A stretch of 64,000 nucleotides of DNA, from contig NZ_JAFJYB010000001.1 in assembly GCF_018777385.1 (NCBI RefSeq), positions 1,198,610 through 1,262,609 of the forward strand. Reading direction: 5' to 3'. Of the stretch, positions 49,648-58,484 are shown in pieces (the stretch's first letter is position 1; each line of letters begins with the position of its first letter). The translations under genes were made by a program, and so were the position numbers. The notes under the pieces are model-generated. The model did not search any database. It was not told the origin of the DNA and saw only the letters and a program-made list of their open reading frames with translations. The DNA comes from Candidatus Symbiopectobacterium endolongispinus (GTDB taxonomy: Bacteria; Pseudomonadota; Gammaproteobacteria; Enterobacterales; Enterobacteriaceae).

Positions 49648-50013
49648 CTAATGATTTGAGTTTACTACGGCTGTTCCGTCTATCATGCACAGGCAGTTTT
49701 CGTTGATAAGATCAGTAAATACCGTCATCCGTGCTGGATAGTGTCTTGCAGTGAAAAATTCGCGAAAAATATCCCGGACCGCAGGGAAATCGTGTCGATG
49801 TTTTAGGTAAAGCGTCAGTTGAACCATATCATCCAGGCTTGCATCGACCGACTGAAGTGTTTTTTGCAAAGCTTTCAGGGATGTCCTTGTCTGAAACACC
49901 GCATCCGCTTTCTCGTGACCGCCACTGTGGTGCGCCAGGAAAATAAAACCTCCTGCCACCACGCATGCCGGGCAGGTATCATCTTTCGTATGGGATGCTG
50001 CTCTTAAAATCAT
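49648..50013 (-). CDS. RidA (YjgF) family protein
   Basis: 121 residues from MILRAASHTKDDTCPACVVA. The RidA fold is clear: DAVFQTRTSLKALQKTLQSV, DDMVQLTLYLKHRHDFPAVR, and the C-terminal YPARMTVFTDLINENCLCMI. The active-site Arg used by imine deaminases (in the R-x-C/T motif) appears as PARMTVFTDL rather than the usual RxCVEV, so deaminase function is not assured. The frame is also open upstream into IS copy C, which would add 25 residues starting inside the IS. Intact. Confidence 0.82.
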   Translation of the reverse strand: MILRAASHTKDDTCPACVVAGGFIFLAHHSGGHEKADAVFQTRTSLKALQKTLQSVDASLDDMVQLTLYLKHRHDFPAVRDIFREFFTARHYPARMTVFTDLINENCLCMIDGTAVVNSNH

Positions 50014-50044
50014 CACGCTGTCCTCATGATTAATCGTGTTAATA

Positions 50045-50056
50045 CTGTATTTATTT
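50045..50056 (+). promoter_or_regulatory. LexA half-site at window-left end of IS copy C
   Basis: CTGT at 50045-50048 preceded by AATA (TACTGT-like), then ATTTATTT, then the IS. It lies upstream of the RidA gene on the minus strand. Confidence 0.78.
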
Positions 50057-51371
50057 GGGTCTTCCCTTGTTGTGGTGGCTGAAGGCATGATAATGGCGTA
50101 TTAAATCGCCAGAGGTCACCACCATGGACGAAAAGTCTCTCTACGCTCATATCCTCAACCTGTCTATTCCGTGGCAGGTAAAGTCTCTTTCTCTCGATGA
50201 AAATGCCGGTTCTGTTACCGTTACAGTTGAGATTGCGAAAAACACTCAGTTAACCTGTCCAACCTGCGGGAAATCTTGTCCTATTCACGATCACCGACAT
50301 CGTAAATGGCGCCATCTCGATACCTGTCAGTTCGCGACAATAGTCGAAGCTGATGTACCCCGTATTATGTGCCCGGAGCATGGCTACCAGACGCTGTCTG
50401 TTCCATGGGCCGGCCCCGGTAGCCGGTATACGCTGTTGTTCGAGTCGTTCGTTATCTCATGGCTGAAAATCAGCACCGTGGATGCCGTCAGGAAACAGCT
50501 GAGGCTGAGCTGGAATGCTGTCGATAATATTATGCAACGGGCGGTTAAGCGTGGACTGGCCCGTCGAAAAACACCTCAGGCCGCACGTCATCTCTGTGTT
50601 GATGAGGTCGCTTTCAAAAAGGGGCATCAGTACGTCACCGTTATCTCTGATACCCAAGGACAGGCATTGGAACTCAAAGATGATCGCGGAGTTGAAAGTC
50701 TTGCTGGCTATCTCCGGAGTCTGGGTGACCGCCAGATTGAATCCATTAAAACCCTGTCGATGGACATGAATCTATCCTATATAAGCGCAGCGCGGCTCCA
50801 TCTGCCTAACGCGGTGGAGAAGATCGCGTTCGACCACTTCCATGTAGCGAAAATGCTCTGTGCCGTCGTAGATAAAACACGACAGTTGGAGATGAAAACC
50901 ATCCCGTTACCGGCACGAAAAAGTGCACATCGTTCCCGTTATCTGTGGTTGTACGGTCGCCATAAACGTCATGGTCGAATAGCAGAAAGACTGGAAGCAG
51001 CGCAGATGGTTCTGCCTGATACCAGCCGTTGCTGGGCAATGAAGGCGCTGGCCCGGGAACTCTGGAACCGCCGGTATGACGAACACAGCAGGCGTCTGTG
51101 GCTGGAATGGATAGGGATGGCAAAAGACGTTGGTGTCCCGCTACTAAGCAGCGCCGCCCGGACGTTACGTAAACGACTGTACGGGATCCTGAATGCCATG
51201 AAACACAGGGTATCAAACGGTAATGCAGAGTCACTAAACAGCAAGATAAGGCTGCTGCGGATCAAGTCCAGAGGATACCGGAACAAAGAACGCTTTAAGG
51301 TGGCAGTGATGTTCCATTACGGCAGGTTAAACATGGGGTTATGAGTCTCCCACCATGATAGGGGAAGACCC
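50057..51371 (+). mobile_element. ISL3-family insertion sequence, copy C (1315 bp)
   Basis: Same length and ends as copy A. The right flank ATACACAT-ACAG is the sulA side of a split SOS operator. The left flank belongs to a different insertion, in agreement with an inversion between copies B and C. Confidence 0.96.
50124..51344 (+). CDS. ISL3-family transposase (copy C)
   Basis: 406 residues, the same as copy A except at the penultimate position (LNMGL instead of LNMLL). Zinc-finger region, helix-turn-helix and DDE catalytic segments are all intact. Confidence 0.95.
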   Translation: MDEKSLYAHILNLSIPWQVKSLSLDENAGSVTVTVEIAKNTQLTCPTCGKSCPIHDHRHRKWRHLDTCQFATIVEADVPRIMCPEHGYQTLSVPWAGPGSRYTLLFESFVISWLKISTVDAVRKQLRLSWNAVDNIMQRAVKRGLARRKTPQAARHLCVDEVAFKKGHQYVTVISDTQGQALELKDDRGVESLAGYLRSLGDRQIESIKTLSMDMNLSYISAARLHLPNAVEKIAFDHFHVAKMLCAVVDKTRQLEMKTIPLPARKSAHRSRYLWLYGRHKRHGRIAERLEAAQMVLPDTSRCWAMKALARELWNRRYDEHSRRLWLEWIGMAKDVGVPLLSSAARTLRKRLYGILNAMKHRVSNGNAESLNSKIRLLRIKSRGYRNKERFKVAVMFHYGRLNMGL

Positions 51372-51383
51372 ATACACATACAG
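51372..51383 (+). promoter_or_regulatory. LexA half-site beside sulA
   Basis: ATACACAT then ACAG (51380-51383), followed by TAACACTAAGG and the sulA ATG 12 bp on. It corresponds to the right half of the E. coli sulA operator (CATACAGTAACT). The other half-site is now at 36066-36077. Confidence 0.9.
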
Positions 51384-51394
51384 TAACACTAAGG

Positions 51395-51916
51395 ATGAAA
51401 CCCATCATGCGTGCGCACTCTATTCGTTCAGAACGTCATCAGCCAGCCTCACTGCACAGCGCCCCGATGCCACGGCACACTGTTGCAGGATATGGCAGCG
51501 GTATCATCAGCGAAATCGACTACAGTGTTGAGCACCCAATGACAACGCTTCTGTTACTTCCCCTTTTGCAACAATTAGCCGCGCAATCACGCTGGCTACT
51601 GTGGCTGGCCCCACAACAAAAAATTAGTCGCCACTGGTTACAGCAATCGGGTTTACCGCTGGATAAAGTTATTCAACCTTATCACCTCAACCCCAATGAA
51701 ACCGTGGATGCCATGGAAAAAGCACTGTTAACGGGAAATTACGGCGTTGTCTTATGCTGGCTTGAGCACCATTTGACAGAAGAAGAAAGTATGCGTTTGA
51801 GGCAAGCAGCCCAAAAAGGAAACGCCTACTGGTTTATCATGAGACCACAGCGTATAAACGGAGAAGAGGATGGACTATTTTCTCGCCTAAAAATTCATTC
51901 AACGCTGTACCATTAA
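51395..51916 (+). CDS. sulA: Cell division inhibitor SulA
   Basis: 173 residues. SulA binds FtsZ and stops division during SOS. The conserved core is MTTLLLLPLLQQLAAQSRWL, LWLAPQQKISRHWLQQSGLP, then GNYGVVLCWLEHHLTEEE and the end KIHSTLYH, which is the Lon recognition terminus. The start is ATG 51395 after AAGG, or 51407. The frame is intact, but the operator and promoter have been separated by IS copy C, so LexA-controlled expression is presumably lost. Followed by ompA as in E. coli. Confidence 0.94.
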   Translation: MKPIMRAHSIRSERHQPASLHSAPMPRHTVAGYGSGIISEIDYSVEHPMTTLLLLPLLQQLAAQSRWLLWLAPQQKISRHWLQQSGLPLDKVIQPYHLNPNETVDAMEKALLTGNYGVVLCWLEHHLTEEESMRLRQAAQKGNAYWFIMRPQRINGEEDGLFSRLKIHSTLYH

Positions 51917-52275
51917 GTAAATTAAGAGTTTTCTCATCTGCGTGTCGCCATCCTGATTTGTTTGACGCTAAAACCACGGATAAGCAGGTGTGATGCGCGT
52001 CGACCATTACGGATAAACGTTGCGATTCGCCAAAATAAACTATTATTTGTTAGGAAGTATGTATGAAACGCTGTTTTTTCTACAAGGCAGTTCATATCGT
52101 ACTTGTAACTTTCGTATCATGTTGTAGACTTTAACGCGCTGGAGTTGCTCTTTGCATAATGCCAGTTGGCTGGCAGTAAGTTATAAATTAAGAGCAGTGG
52201 CTTCAGTCAAGGATTTAACCAAAGGCCTATTGGCATTAATGCTGATTGCCGGTTTGGATGATAATGAGGCGTAAA
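51917..52275 (+). other. ompA upstream region
   Basis: About 360 bp without an intact gene. In relatives this region carries the long ompA 5' leader that controls message stability; I see the AT-rich promoter region but no clear single motif to mark. Confidence 0.4.
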
Positions 52276-53367
52276 ATGAAAAAAACAGCTATCGCAATTG
52301 CAGTGTCACTGGCTGGCTTTGCTACAGTAGCACAAGCAGCCCCCAAAGAAGAAACCTGGTACGTTGGCGGTAAACTGGGTGTTTCCCAGTTCCATGACAC
52401 CGGTTTCTACGGTAATGGTTTCGAGGGTATTAACAATAACCCAATCAAGAGCAAACTGGGCGCAGGCGCATTCGTCGGCTATCAGGCAAACCAATATCTG
52501 GGCTTTGAATTAGGTTATGACTGGCTGGGCCGTTTGAAATATTCAGGTTCTCAGAACAGTGCAACTGACAGTGCCGCTTTCAAAGCTCAGGGCGTTCAGT
52601 TGGCCGCGAAATTAAGCTACCCGGTAATGCAAGATCTGGACGTATACACTCGTCTGGGCGGCATGGTATGGCGTGTTGACGCTAACGGCAAAAATGGCAC
52701 TACTCATCAGTTGAGCGACAGCGACACTAGTGTATCTCCACTGGCTGCTGTTGGTATCGAATACGCTTTCGATCGTGACTGGGCTGCACGTGTTGACTAC
52801 CAGTGGACCAACAACATTGGCGATGCTGGCACCGTTGGCGCACGTCCGGATAACCTGCTGATGAGCGTTGGCGTTTCCTACCGTTTCGGTCAGGGTGATG
52901 CTCCGGCACCGGTTGTTGCTGCTTCGGCACCTGTTGCAGCACCAGCACCAGTTGTAGAAACCAAGCGTTTCATACTGCGTTCTGACGTTCTGTTCAACTT
53001 CGCTAAAGACACACTGAAACCAGAAGGTCGTCAGTCTCTGGACCAACTGTACAGCCAACTGAGCAATCTGGATCCTAAAGACGGCTCTGTTGTTGTTCTT
53101 GGCTTCACTGACCGCATCGGTTCTGTAGAAGCTAACCAAGCGCTGTCTGAACGTCGTGCTCAGAACGTCGTGTCTTACCTGGTATCCAAGGGTATCCCGG
53201 CTAACAAGATATCTGCGCGTGGCATGGGTAAATCCAACCCGGTTACCGGTTCTACCTGCGATAACACGAAACCGCGTGCAGCGTTGATCGACTGCCTGGC
53301 ACCGGATCGTCGCGTTGAGATCGAAGTTAAAGGCATCAAAGACGTCGTTTCTCAGCCTCAGGCTTAA
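52276..53367 (+). CDS. ompA: Outer membrane protein A
   Basis: 363 residues from [20 protein letters not shown], a signal peptide cleaved after QAA. The eight-stranded barrel follows ([15 protein letters not shown] to [10 protein letters not shown]), then a Pro/Ala hinge ([20 protein letters not shown]) and the OmpA C-terminal peptidoglycan-binding domain with [20 protein letters not shown] and the paired Cys near GSTCDN and IDCLAP. Intact. Its codon use is strongly biased, as for an abundant protein. A clear terminator follows. Confidence 0.98.
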   Translation: MKKTAIAIAVSLAGFATVAQAAPKEETWYVGGKLGVSQFHDTGFYGNGFEGINNNPIKSKLGAGAFVGYQANQYLGFELGYDWLGRLKYSGSQNSATDSAAFKAQGVQLAAKLSYPVMQDLDVYTRLGGMVWRVDANGKNGTTHQLSDSDTSVSPLAAVGIEYAFDRDWAARVDYQWTNNIGDAGTVGARPDNLLMSVGVSYRFGQGDAPAPVVAASAPVAAPAPVVETKRFILRSDVLFNFAKDTLKPEGRQSLDQLYSQLSNLDPKDGSVVVLGFTDRIGSVEANQALSERRAQNVVSYLVSKGIPANKISARGMGKSNPVTGSTCDNTKPRAALIDCLAPDRRVEIEVKGIKDVVSQPQA

Positions 53368-53412
53368 GTTATTCGTTTCTGAATAACCTTATTCTGAATA
53401 ACCTTATACTGA

Positions 53413-53442
53413 AAAAAAACCTCGCGATTGCGAGGTTTTTTT
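53413..53442 (+). terminator. ompA terminator
   Basis: AAAACCTCGC and GCGAGGTTTT pair around GATT, followed by TTTT. Two copies of CTGAATAACCTTA lie just before it (53380-53408). Confidence 0.92.
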
Positions 53443-53472
53443 ACTTCCTTTTTTTGAAGAATTCTTTTTCGA

Positions 53473-53946
53473 TCAGCTGTTTTTTATGTTGCCATCGTCT
53501 TGAGACAAGATCGCTTTCAGATCCTGTTTTAGCAATGACATTTGAGTCGCATAACGCTCTTTTGACTCAGCATCTTCAATCAATTGCACTACGGTTTCAG
53601 ACAGCGTCGCATTACGACGGGTTGCCAATGCCGCCAACCGTTGCCAAACCAGATATTCAAGATCGATAGATTTTTTGCGCGTGAGCTGACTTTCGGCATT
53701 GAAATGGCGCTTGCGGCGTGCACGTATCGTTTGCTTGAGACGATTTTCCAATGCGGGGTTCATGCACTGTTTAATCCAGGCAAGCACTAGCACCGGTTGG
53801 TTTGCCATTTTTAGCAACGCGTCTACCGCATCATCAGCCGCACTTTGCTCAATGAAGCGCGTGATGGCTTCACCTTCCCGGTGTTTTTTCACCAGGTATT
53901 TCCATTTCCAACCGCACTCAAGATTCTCTAACTGTTGATATTTCAT
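53473..53946 (-). CDS. matP: Macrodomain Ter protein MatP
   Basis: 157 residues, [20 protein letters not shown] to the end DDGNIKNS. It organises the chromosome terminus region by binding matS sites and bridging to the divisome. The N-terminal four-helix bundle and the ribbon-helix-helix ([36 protein letters not shown]) are both present. Intact, and opposite to ompA and lonH as in E. coli. Confidence 0.96.
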   Translation of the reverse strand: MKYQQLENLECGWKWKYLVKKHREGEAITRFIEQSAADDAVDALLKMANQPVLVLAWIKQCMNPALENRLKQTIRARRKRHFNAESQLTRKKSIDLEYLVWQRLAALATRRNATLSETVVQLIEDAESKERYATQMSLLKQDLKAILSQDDGNIKNS

Positions 53947-54159
53947 GATAAATTCTTCAGTGACAGTGTAACGCTTACCTTAGCATAACAGTTTTTAGTC
54001 AACTTTCCTCTCAGGGCTCGCGTTTTTGCCATGAACGTCAAGAGATGGCGTCATCACACATCAATTATCTATTTCCATAACGTTCCAACACTTCGTCTGT
54101 GCAGCAGGTATTATTCTTGTATAATCACGCTCTTCACTCAGACAACTACCTTTGATACT

Positions 54160-55887
54160 TTGACCAATAACCAACTTGCATGGCAGCATCTGCTGCCCGA
54201 CCATACGCCTTACCAGTCTCTGTTCGATCGGGCAGACAAGCTTGAATCGCTGGATTTTGCTGCACTTCAGCCCCGACTGGCGGATAGCCTGAAGGTATTT
54301 TGCCATCCGCGCTCACCGTCACCCTATATGTTGGTGAAGGCAGAAGAGACCCATGATTACCTCGCACTTATTACAGGGGCGGTAAGGCATCTGTGCCCAC
54401 CGATCTCAGCCCCTCGCGGTAGCTGTTATCGTATTGAGCACGATCGGGTTGAGATTCAACCGGCTCAACAACTTGACGATAATTTCGCAGCCCAGCAGGT
54501 ATGCGAATTCCAGGCATGGATCGAAGCAGAACAGTTATTCGGCTGTGTCCGTTATTTTCAGGAACGCATTAGCCTGCAACCCGGCTTATTACACCGTATC
54601 AATGGCGGCACGTTGATCCTGACCGCACGAACCTTGTTAGCACAGCCATTGCGGTGGTTACGCCTGAAACAAATTATCGCAGAAGGCCAATACCATTGGC
54701 TTTCACCTGATGAAAGGCGTACTTTACCCCTCGCCATTCCGCCGATGCCCATGAACATTCGGCTGATCGTGGTCGGCGATCGCGAAAGCCTTGGCGATCT
54801 ACACGATATTGAACCCGACCTGCGTGACCTGGCCGTTTACGGTGAATTTGAATCCAAATTGCCGCTGATTGACGAAGATGATATGTCGCGCTGGTGTGCA
54901 TACATTAATGCATTATGCACCGCCAATCATCTCCCCTTGCTCGCGGCAGATGCCTGGCCTTCATTGCTGCAATTAGCTGTACGTTACAGTGGCGATCAGG
55001 GCAGCCTGCCGCTTTGTCCTCAATGGCTTACGCATCAGCTCAAGCACATTGCCATTTACGCTCAGGATGCGCATATCACCGCTCAAACCATCACTGAGGC
55101 GATCGCAGCCCAACGCTGGCGAGAAGGCTCTCTGGCAGAGCGTATGCATGACGAAATTGAGCTGGGGCAGATAGTGATAGAAACCGAGGGCGAAGTCGTT
55201 GGTCAAATTAACGGACTCTCGGTACTCGAATATCCCGGTCATCCGGTGGCATTTGGTGAGCCCACTCGCATTAGCTGTGTGGTTCACCCTGGCGATGGCG
55301 AATTTACCGATGTCGATCGCAAAGCAGAATTGGCAGGTAATTTACACGCCAAAGGCATGATGATCATGCAGGCATTTCTAATTTCCGAACTGGAGTTGGA
55401 ACAACAGTTGCCTTTCTCTGCATCGCTGGTGTTTGAGCAGTCCTACAGTGAAGTTGATGGTGACAGTGCGTCGCTGGCAGAACTGTGCACATTAATCAGT
55501 GCGTTGTCGCTACAACCGATTAATCAGCAACTCGCGATCACCGGCTCGGTCGATCAGTTTGGCCGCGTGCAACCCATTGGCGGTGTCAATGAGAAGATTG
55601 AAGGCTTCTTTGAAATTTGTCAGCGACGAGAACTCACTGGCAATCAGGGTGTCATCATTCCAGCGGCCAATCTTCGTCACCTGAGTCTAAATGCTGATGT
55701 GGTTGAGGCCGTTCGAGCCGGACAATTCCATATCATTCCAGTGGAAACGGTGCCGGAAGCCATCACATTATTAACCAATATGCTCTATGACGATGAACAA
55801 CAGCCGAATCTGTTGGGCTTGATCAAAGAGCGTATTGCGCAATTCTCACCGCCGGAGCGACGCCGCTTCCCGTGGTTTTTTCGGTGA
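54160..55887 (+). CDS. LonH/YcbZ, Lon-like protease homolog
   Basis: About 575 residues from TTG 54160 (TNNQLAWQHLLPDHTPYQSL), where similarity to E. coli YcbZ begins; an upstream in-frame ATG at 54031 leads through unlikely sequence. The Lon-type proteolytic domain holds the Ser-Lys dyad: Ser in EVDGDSASLAEL and Lys in GGVNEKIEGFFEIC. The central ATPase part is degenerate as in the family. The product ends RRRFPWFFR, about ten residues short of YcbZ; reading one frame over after the T-run gives VRNWFNQ, which resembles the usual end, so a late one-base change is possible. Confidence 0.9.
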   Translation: MTNNQLAWQHLLPDHTPYQSLFDRADKLESLDFAALQPRLADSLKVFCHPRSPSPYMLVKAEETHDYLALITGAVRHLCPPISAPRGSCYRIEHDRVEIQPAQQLDDNFAAQQVCEFQAWIEAEQLFGCVRYFQERISLQPGLLHRINGGTLILTARTLLAQPLRWLRLKQIIAEGQYHWLSPDERRTLPLAIPPMPMNIRLIVVGDRESLGDLHDIEPDLRDLAVYGEFESKLPLIDEDDMSRWCAYINALCTANHLPLLAADAWPSLLQLAVRYSGDQGSLPLCPQWLTHQLKHIAIYAQDAHITAQTITEAIAAQRWREGSLAERMHDEIELGQIVIETEGEVVGQINGLSVLEYPGHPVAFGEPTRISCVVHPGDGEFTDVDRKAELAGNLHAKGMMIMQAFLISELELEQQLPFSASLVFEQSYSEVDGDSASLAELCTLISALSLQPINQQLAITGSVDQFGRVQPIGGVNEKIEGFFEICQRRELTGNQGVIIPAANLRHLSLNADVVEAVRAGQFHIIPVETVPEAITLLTNMLYDDEQQPNLLGLIKERIAQFSPPERRRFPWFFR

Positions 55888-55977
55888 GAAACTGGTTTAA
55901 CCAGATGTTTCTGGGTTGCTCAGCTTACAGGTGTAAGCTAACCTGCGTGCTTCACTAGAATAAGGCTTACTGAGAAT

Positions 55978-56496
55978 ATGGTAGATAAACGCGAATCTTA
56001 TACGAAAGAAGACCTTCTTGCCTCTAGCCGCGGTGAACTGTTCGGCCCTCAAGGCCCACAGTTGCCTGCCCCGAACATGTTGATGATGGACCGTGTCGTC
56101 AAAATGACGGAAGACGGCGGTAATCATGGCAAAGGCTACGTCGAAGCCGAATTGGATATTACTCCTGACCTGTGGTTCTTTGGTTGCCACTTTATCGGCG
56201 ATCCGGTAATGCCTGGGTGCCTGGGATTGGATGCCATGTGGCAGTTGGTCGGGTTCTATCTGGGCTGGCTGGGCGGTGAAGGTAAAGGCCGTGCGCTGGG
56301 TGTAGGTGAAGTGAAATTCACCGGTCAGGTATTGCCAACGGCTAAAAAAGTCACCTACCGTATTCACTTCAAGCGCGTTATCAATCGCCGTTTGGTGATG
56401 GGAATTGCCGATGGTGAAGTGTTGGTTGATGGCAAGCAGATCTATATCGCTGACGAATTAAAAGTGGGCCTGTTCAAAGATACCACCTCGTTCTAA
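55978..56496 (+). CDS. fabA: 3-hydroxydecanoyl-ACP dehydratase/isomerase FabA
   Basis: 172 residues. FabA dehydrates 3-hydroxydecanoyl-ACP and isomerises the product to start unsaturated fatty acid synthesis. The hot-dog fold active site is visible: [20 protein letters not shown] with the catalytic His, followed by Asp84-type in [10 protein letters not shown]. Intact. It is essential in enterics and keeps its position after lonH. Confidence 0.97.
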   Translation: MVDKRESYTKEDLLASSRGELFGPQGPQLPAPNMLMMDRVVKMTEDGGNHGKGYVEAELDITPDLWFFGCHFIGDPVMPGCLGLDAMWQLVGFYLGWLGGEGKGRALGVGEVKFTGQVLPTAKKVTYRIHFKRVINRRLVMGIADGEVLVDGKQIYIADELKVGLFKDTTSF

Positions 56497-56545
56497 TCGC
56501 TACATGTGGACTGTTTTCCCCACCGTCCACGTTCTCTCCGCTCAG

Positions 56546-57211
56546 CTACAATGCGGCTCGCGTTGTCTGCACTTCATTACTGATCGACGCGCAAACGTCT
56601 GCTGGAATTTTCAGTTCCTGTGCCAGAGCATTGAGGTAGCTTTTCTCCATAAAGTGGTCGACATCAATCACCGCACAGCTTAAGAAGTAGACCTCCAGCG
56701 CTTCGTCCTCATTCTTAACTCCATTCGCTAACAGTGCAGGATCCAGCGGTTGGTCGATAGAGTCTTGTATCCAGGTTTCAGCTTCTGCACCCAGTTGAAG
56801 TTCATGAACGTTCTCTTTTATGCGTTGCTGTTCTGTGGCATCAATATGCCCATCGCTCTTGGCCGCAAACACCAATGCCATGATCAAACGGCGGGCGCGC
56901 ACATTGTCGCTGGATGACTGAACACCAAAATCGGCATCCTCGACGTGGGTATCGCGTACACGCTTTTTGTATTGGTTCCACAGCATGACACCAGCAGCAG
57001 CGCTTCCACCAATGATCAAGGCATTTTTACCCAGAGACCCCAGCATCTTTCTTGTGGATTTGTTCGCCAACAGCACCCCTGCCAACCCACCAAACGCCGC
57101 AGGTTTGAGCATATCGCCCAGATTGCCATTTTTAGCGCTGCTCGCTGCCGAACTCGCTTTTGCTCCCGCAGCCCCCAGGAGCGTTTGTATCTGCTGCATC
57201 CATTGGCTCAT
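56546..57211 (-). CDS. YebE-like DUF533 / TerB-fold protein
   Basis: 221 residues. The N-terminal half has a Gly/Ala-rich stretch and a membrane segment (LGKNALIIGGSAAAGVMLWN). The C-terminal half is a TerB-like helical domain (LIMALVFAAKSDGHIDATEQ with the acidic DGHID loop, and CAVIDVDHFMEKSYLNALA). This matches DUF533 inner-membrane proteins such as YebE. Function unknown; in E. coli yebE responds to envelope stress. Intact. Confidence 0.88.
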   Translation of the reverse strand: MSQWMQQIQTLLGAAGAKASSAASSAKNGNLGDMLKPAAFGGLAGVLLANKSTRKMLGSLGKNALIIGGSAAAGVMLWNQYKKRVRDTHVEDADFGVQSSSDNVRARRLIMALVFAAKSDGHIDATEQQRIKENVHELQLGAEAETWIQDSIDQPLDPALLANGVKNEDEALEVYFLSCAVIDVDHFMEKSYLNALAQELKIPADVCASISNEVQTTRAAL

Positions 57212-57476
57212 TGCCGTCCCCCCGTTATCGTTGTCGGTATCATATGTAACGTCAGGCGGACATTACCTGTATTTATATATAATAGAGCCTCTTACGCCCG
57301 TTGTTTGTCAGGTAATGTATAACAATGAAAATGTGACACAGGCCCGGTTTTACCACTGCAAAGGCAATTCTGCACTGGGATGATTTGCGCTTTATTTTTG
57401 ACAAGGTATACTGCACCCATCGAAATGAAATAGTGTTTTATTATTTGTAGTTGCCCATCACAATAAAGGAACGAAC

Positions 57477-58115
57477 ATGAAAATTGCATTGATTAACGAG
57501 AACAGCCAGGCTGCCAAGAACGCTATCATTGCCTAAGCGCTGACTAAAGCCGTTGCACCGCAAGGTCACACCGTATACAACTACGGTCAGTACGCCGTTG
57601 ATAACGCTGCACAACTGACCTACATCCAGAACGGTATTCTGGCAGCTATCCTGCTGAACTCTGGTGCTGCTGATTTCGTGGTAACCGGTTGTGGTACTGG
57701 TCAGGGCGCGATGCTGGCTTGTAACTCTTTCCCGGGCGTGATCTGTGGTCTGGTTGTTGACCCGTCCGATGCGTACCTGTTCTCCCAGATCAACAACGGT
57801 AACGCCGTTTCTCTGCCGTATGCCAAAGGCTTCGGCTGGGGCGCTGAGCTGAACCTGGAAAACCTGTTCACTCAACTGTTCAAAGAAGAAGGTGGCTGTG
57901 GCTACCCGAGCGACCGCGTTGTTCCTCAACAACGTAACAAGAAGATCCTGGACGCAGTGAAAGAAGTTACCTATAATGATCTAATATCCATCCTGAAAGG
58001 TCTGGATCAGGAGCTGGTTAAAGGTGCTATTTCTGGTCCTAAATTCCAAGAATACTTCTTTGCCAACAGCAAAGATGCAGAACTGACCAGCTTTATCAAA
58101 TCGCTGCTGGCATAA
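57477..58115 (+). pseudogene. RpiB/LacA-type sugar-phosphate isomerase, one nonsense codon
   Basis: The frame starts MKIALINENSQAAKNAIIA at ATG 57477 (ribosome site AAAGGA), is cut by TAA at 57534-57536, and continues with no further lesion. The RpiB signature is present: DFVVTGCGTGQGAMLACNSF, GLVVDPSDAYLFSQINNGNA and the C-terminal GWGAELNLENLF. With the stop repaired it would be 212 residues, the usual length. The strong codon bias suggests a once highly expressed gene. A GTG or ATG restart after the stop would remove the first nucleotide-side strand, so function is unlikely. Confidence 0.92.
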
Positions 58116-58152
58116 TTCACCTATAGGGAAAGTTGCAGTATCAATTTATCAG

Positions 58153-58180
58153 CCGCAGGTGGAAACACCTGCGGTTTTTT
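58153..58180 (+). terminator. Terminator after the RpiB-like gene
   Basis: CCGCAGGTG and CACCTGCGG pair around GAAA, followed by a T-run. Confidence 0.93.
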
Positions 58181-58356
58181 TATGCGTCAATCCGCGCTCT
58201 TCGCGTGTCAATCGCCATGTTATCGCATTCCATTCAATCTGTTTCACCTCTGGCGTTCACTGTGTAATCAGATGCGTGAAATCCATAAAATTCTGCTTGA
58301 CCGAAAGCAGTCGACTCCCTATAGTACCGCCCAGTTGCCCTTGAACGGAAACCCCC

Positions 58357-58447
58357 GGTGAGGTGTCTGAGTGGCTGAAGGAGCACGCCTGGAAAGTGTG
58401 TATACGTGAAAGCGTATCGAGGGTTCGAACCACATCTCTCACCGCCA
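58357..58447 (+). tRNA. tRNA-Ser(GGA), T-arm damaged (likely pseudo-tRNA)
   Basis: Matches enterobacterial serX/serW over most of its length: acceptor GGTGAGG with TCTCACC, D arm, anticodon arm with GGA (CCT-GGA-AAG), a long variable arm, and CCA. The T stem should pair GAGGG with CCCTC, but the 3' strand reads CACATC with an extra base, leaving only a few pairs. The total is 91 nt against 88 in E. coli. E. coli has two copies of this tRNA, so one could be lost. Confidence 0.82.
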
Positions 58448-58455
58448 TATAAAAG

Positions 58456-58484
58456 AACGCCCCTGAGCAATCAGGGGCGTTTTT
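58456..58484 (+). terminator. Terminator after tRNA-Ser(GGA)
   Basis: AACGCCCCTGA and TCAGGGGCGTT pair around GCAA, followed by TTTT. Confidence 0.92.

Noticed and set aside
53380..53408. Repeated CTGAATAACCTTA before the ompA terminator as a regulatory element.
   Set aside because: Two copies of about 15 bp look like a simple tandem duplication; no evidence for function.
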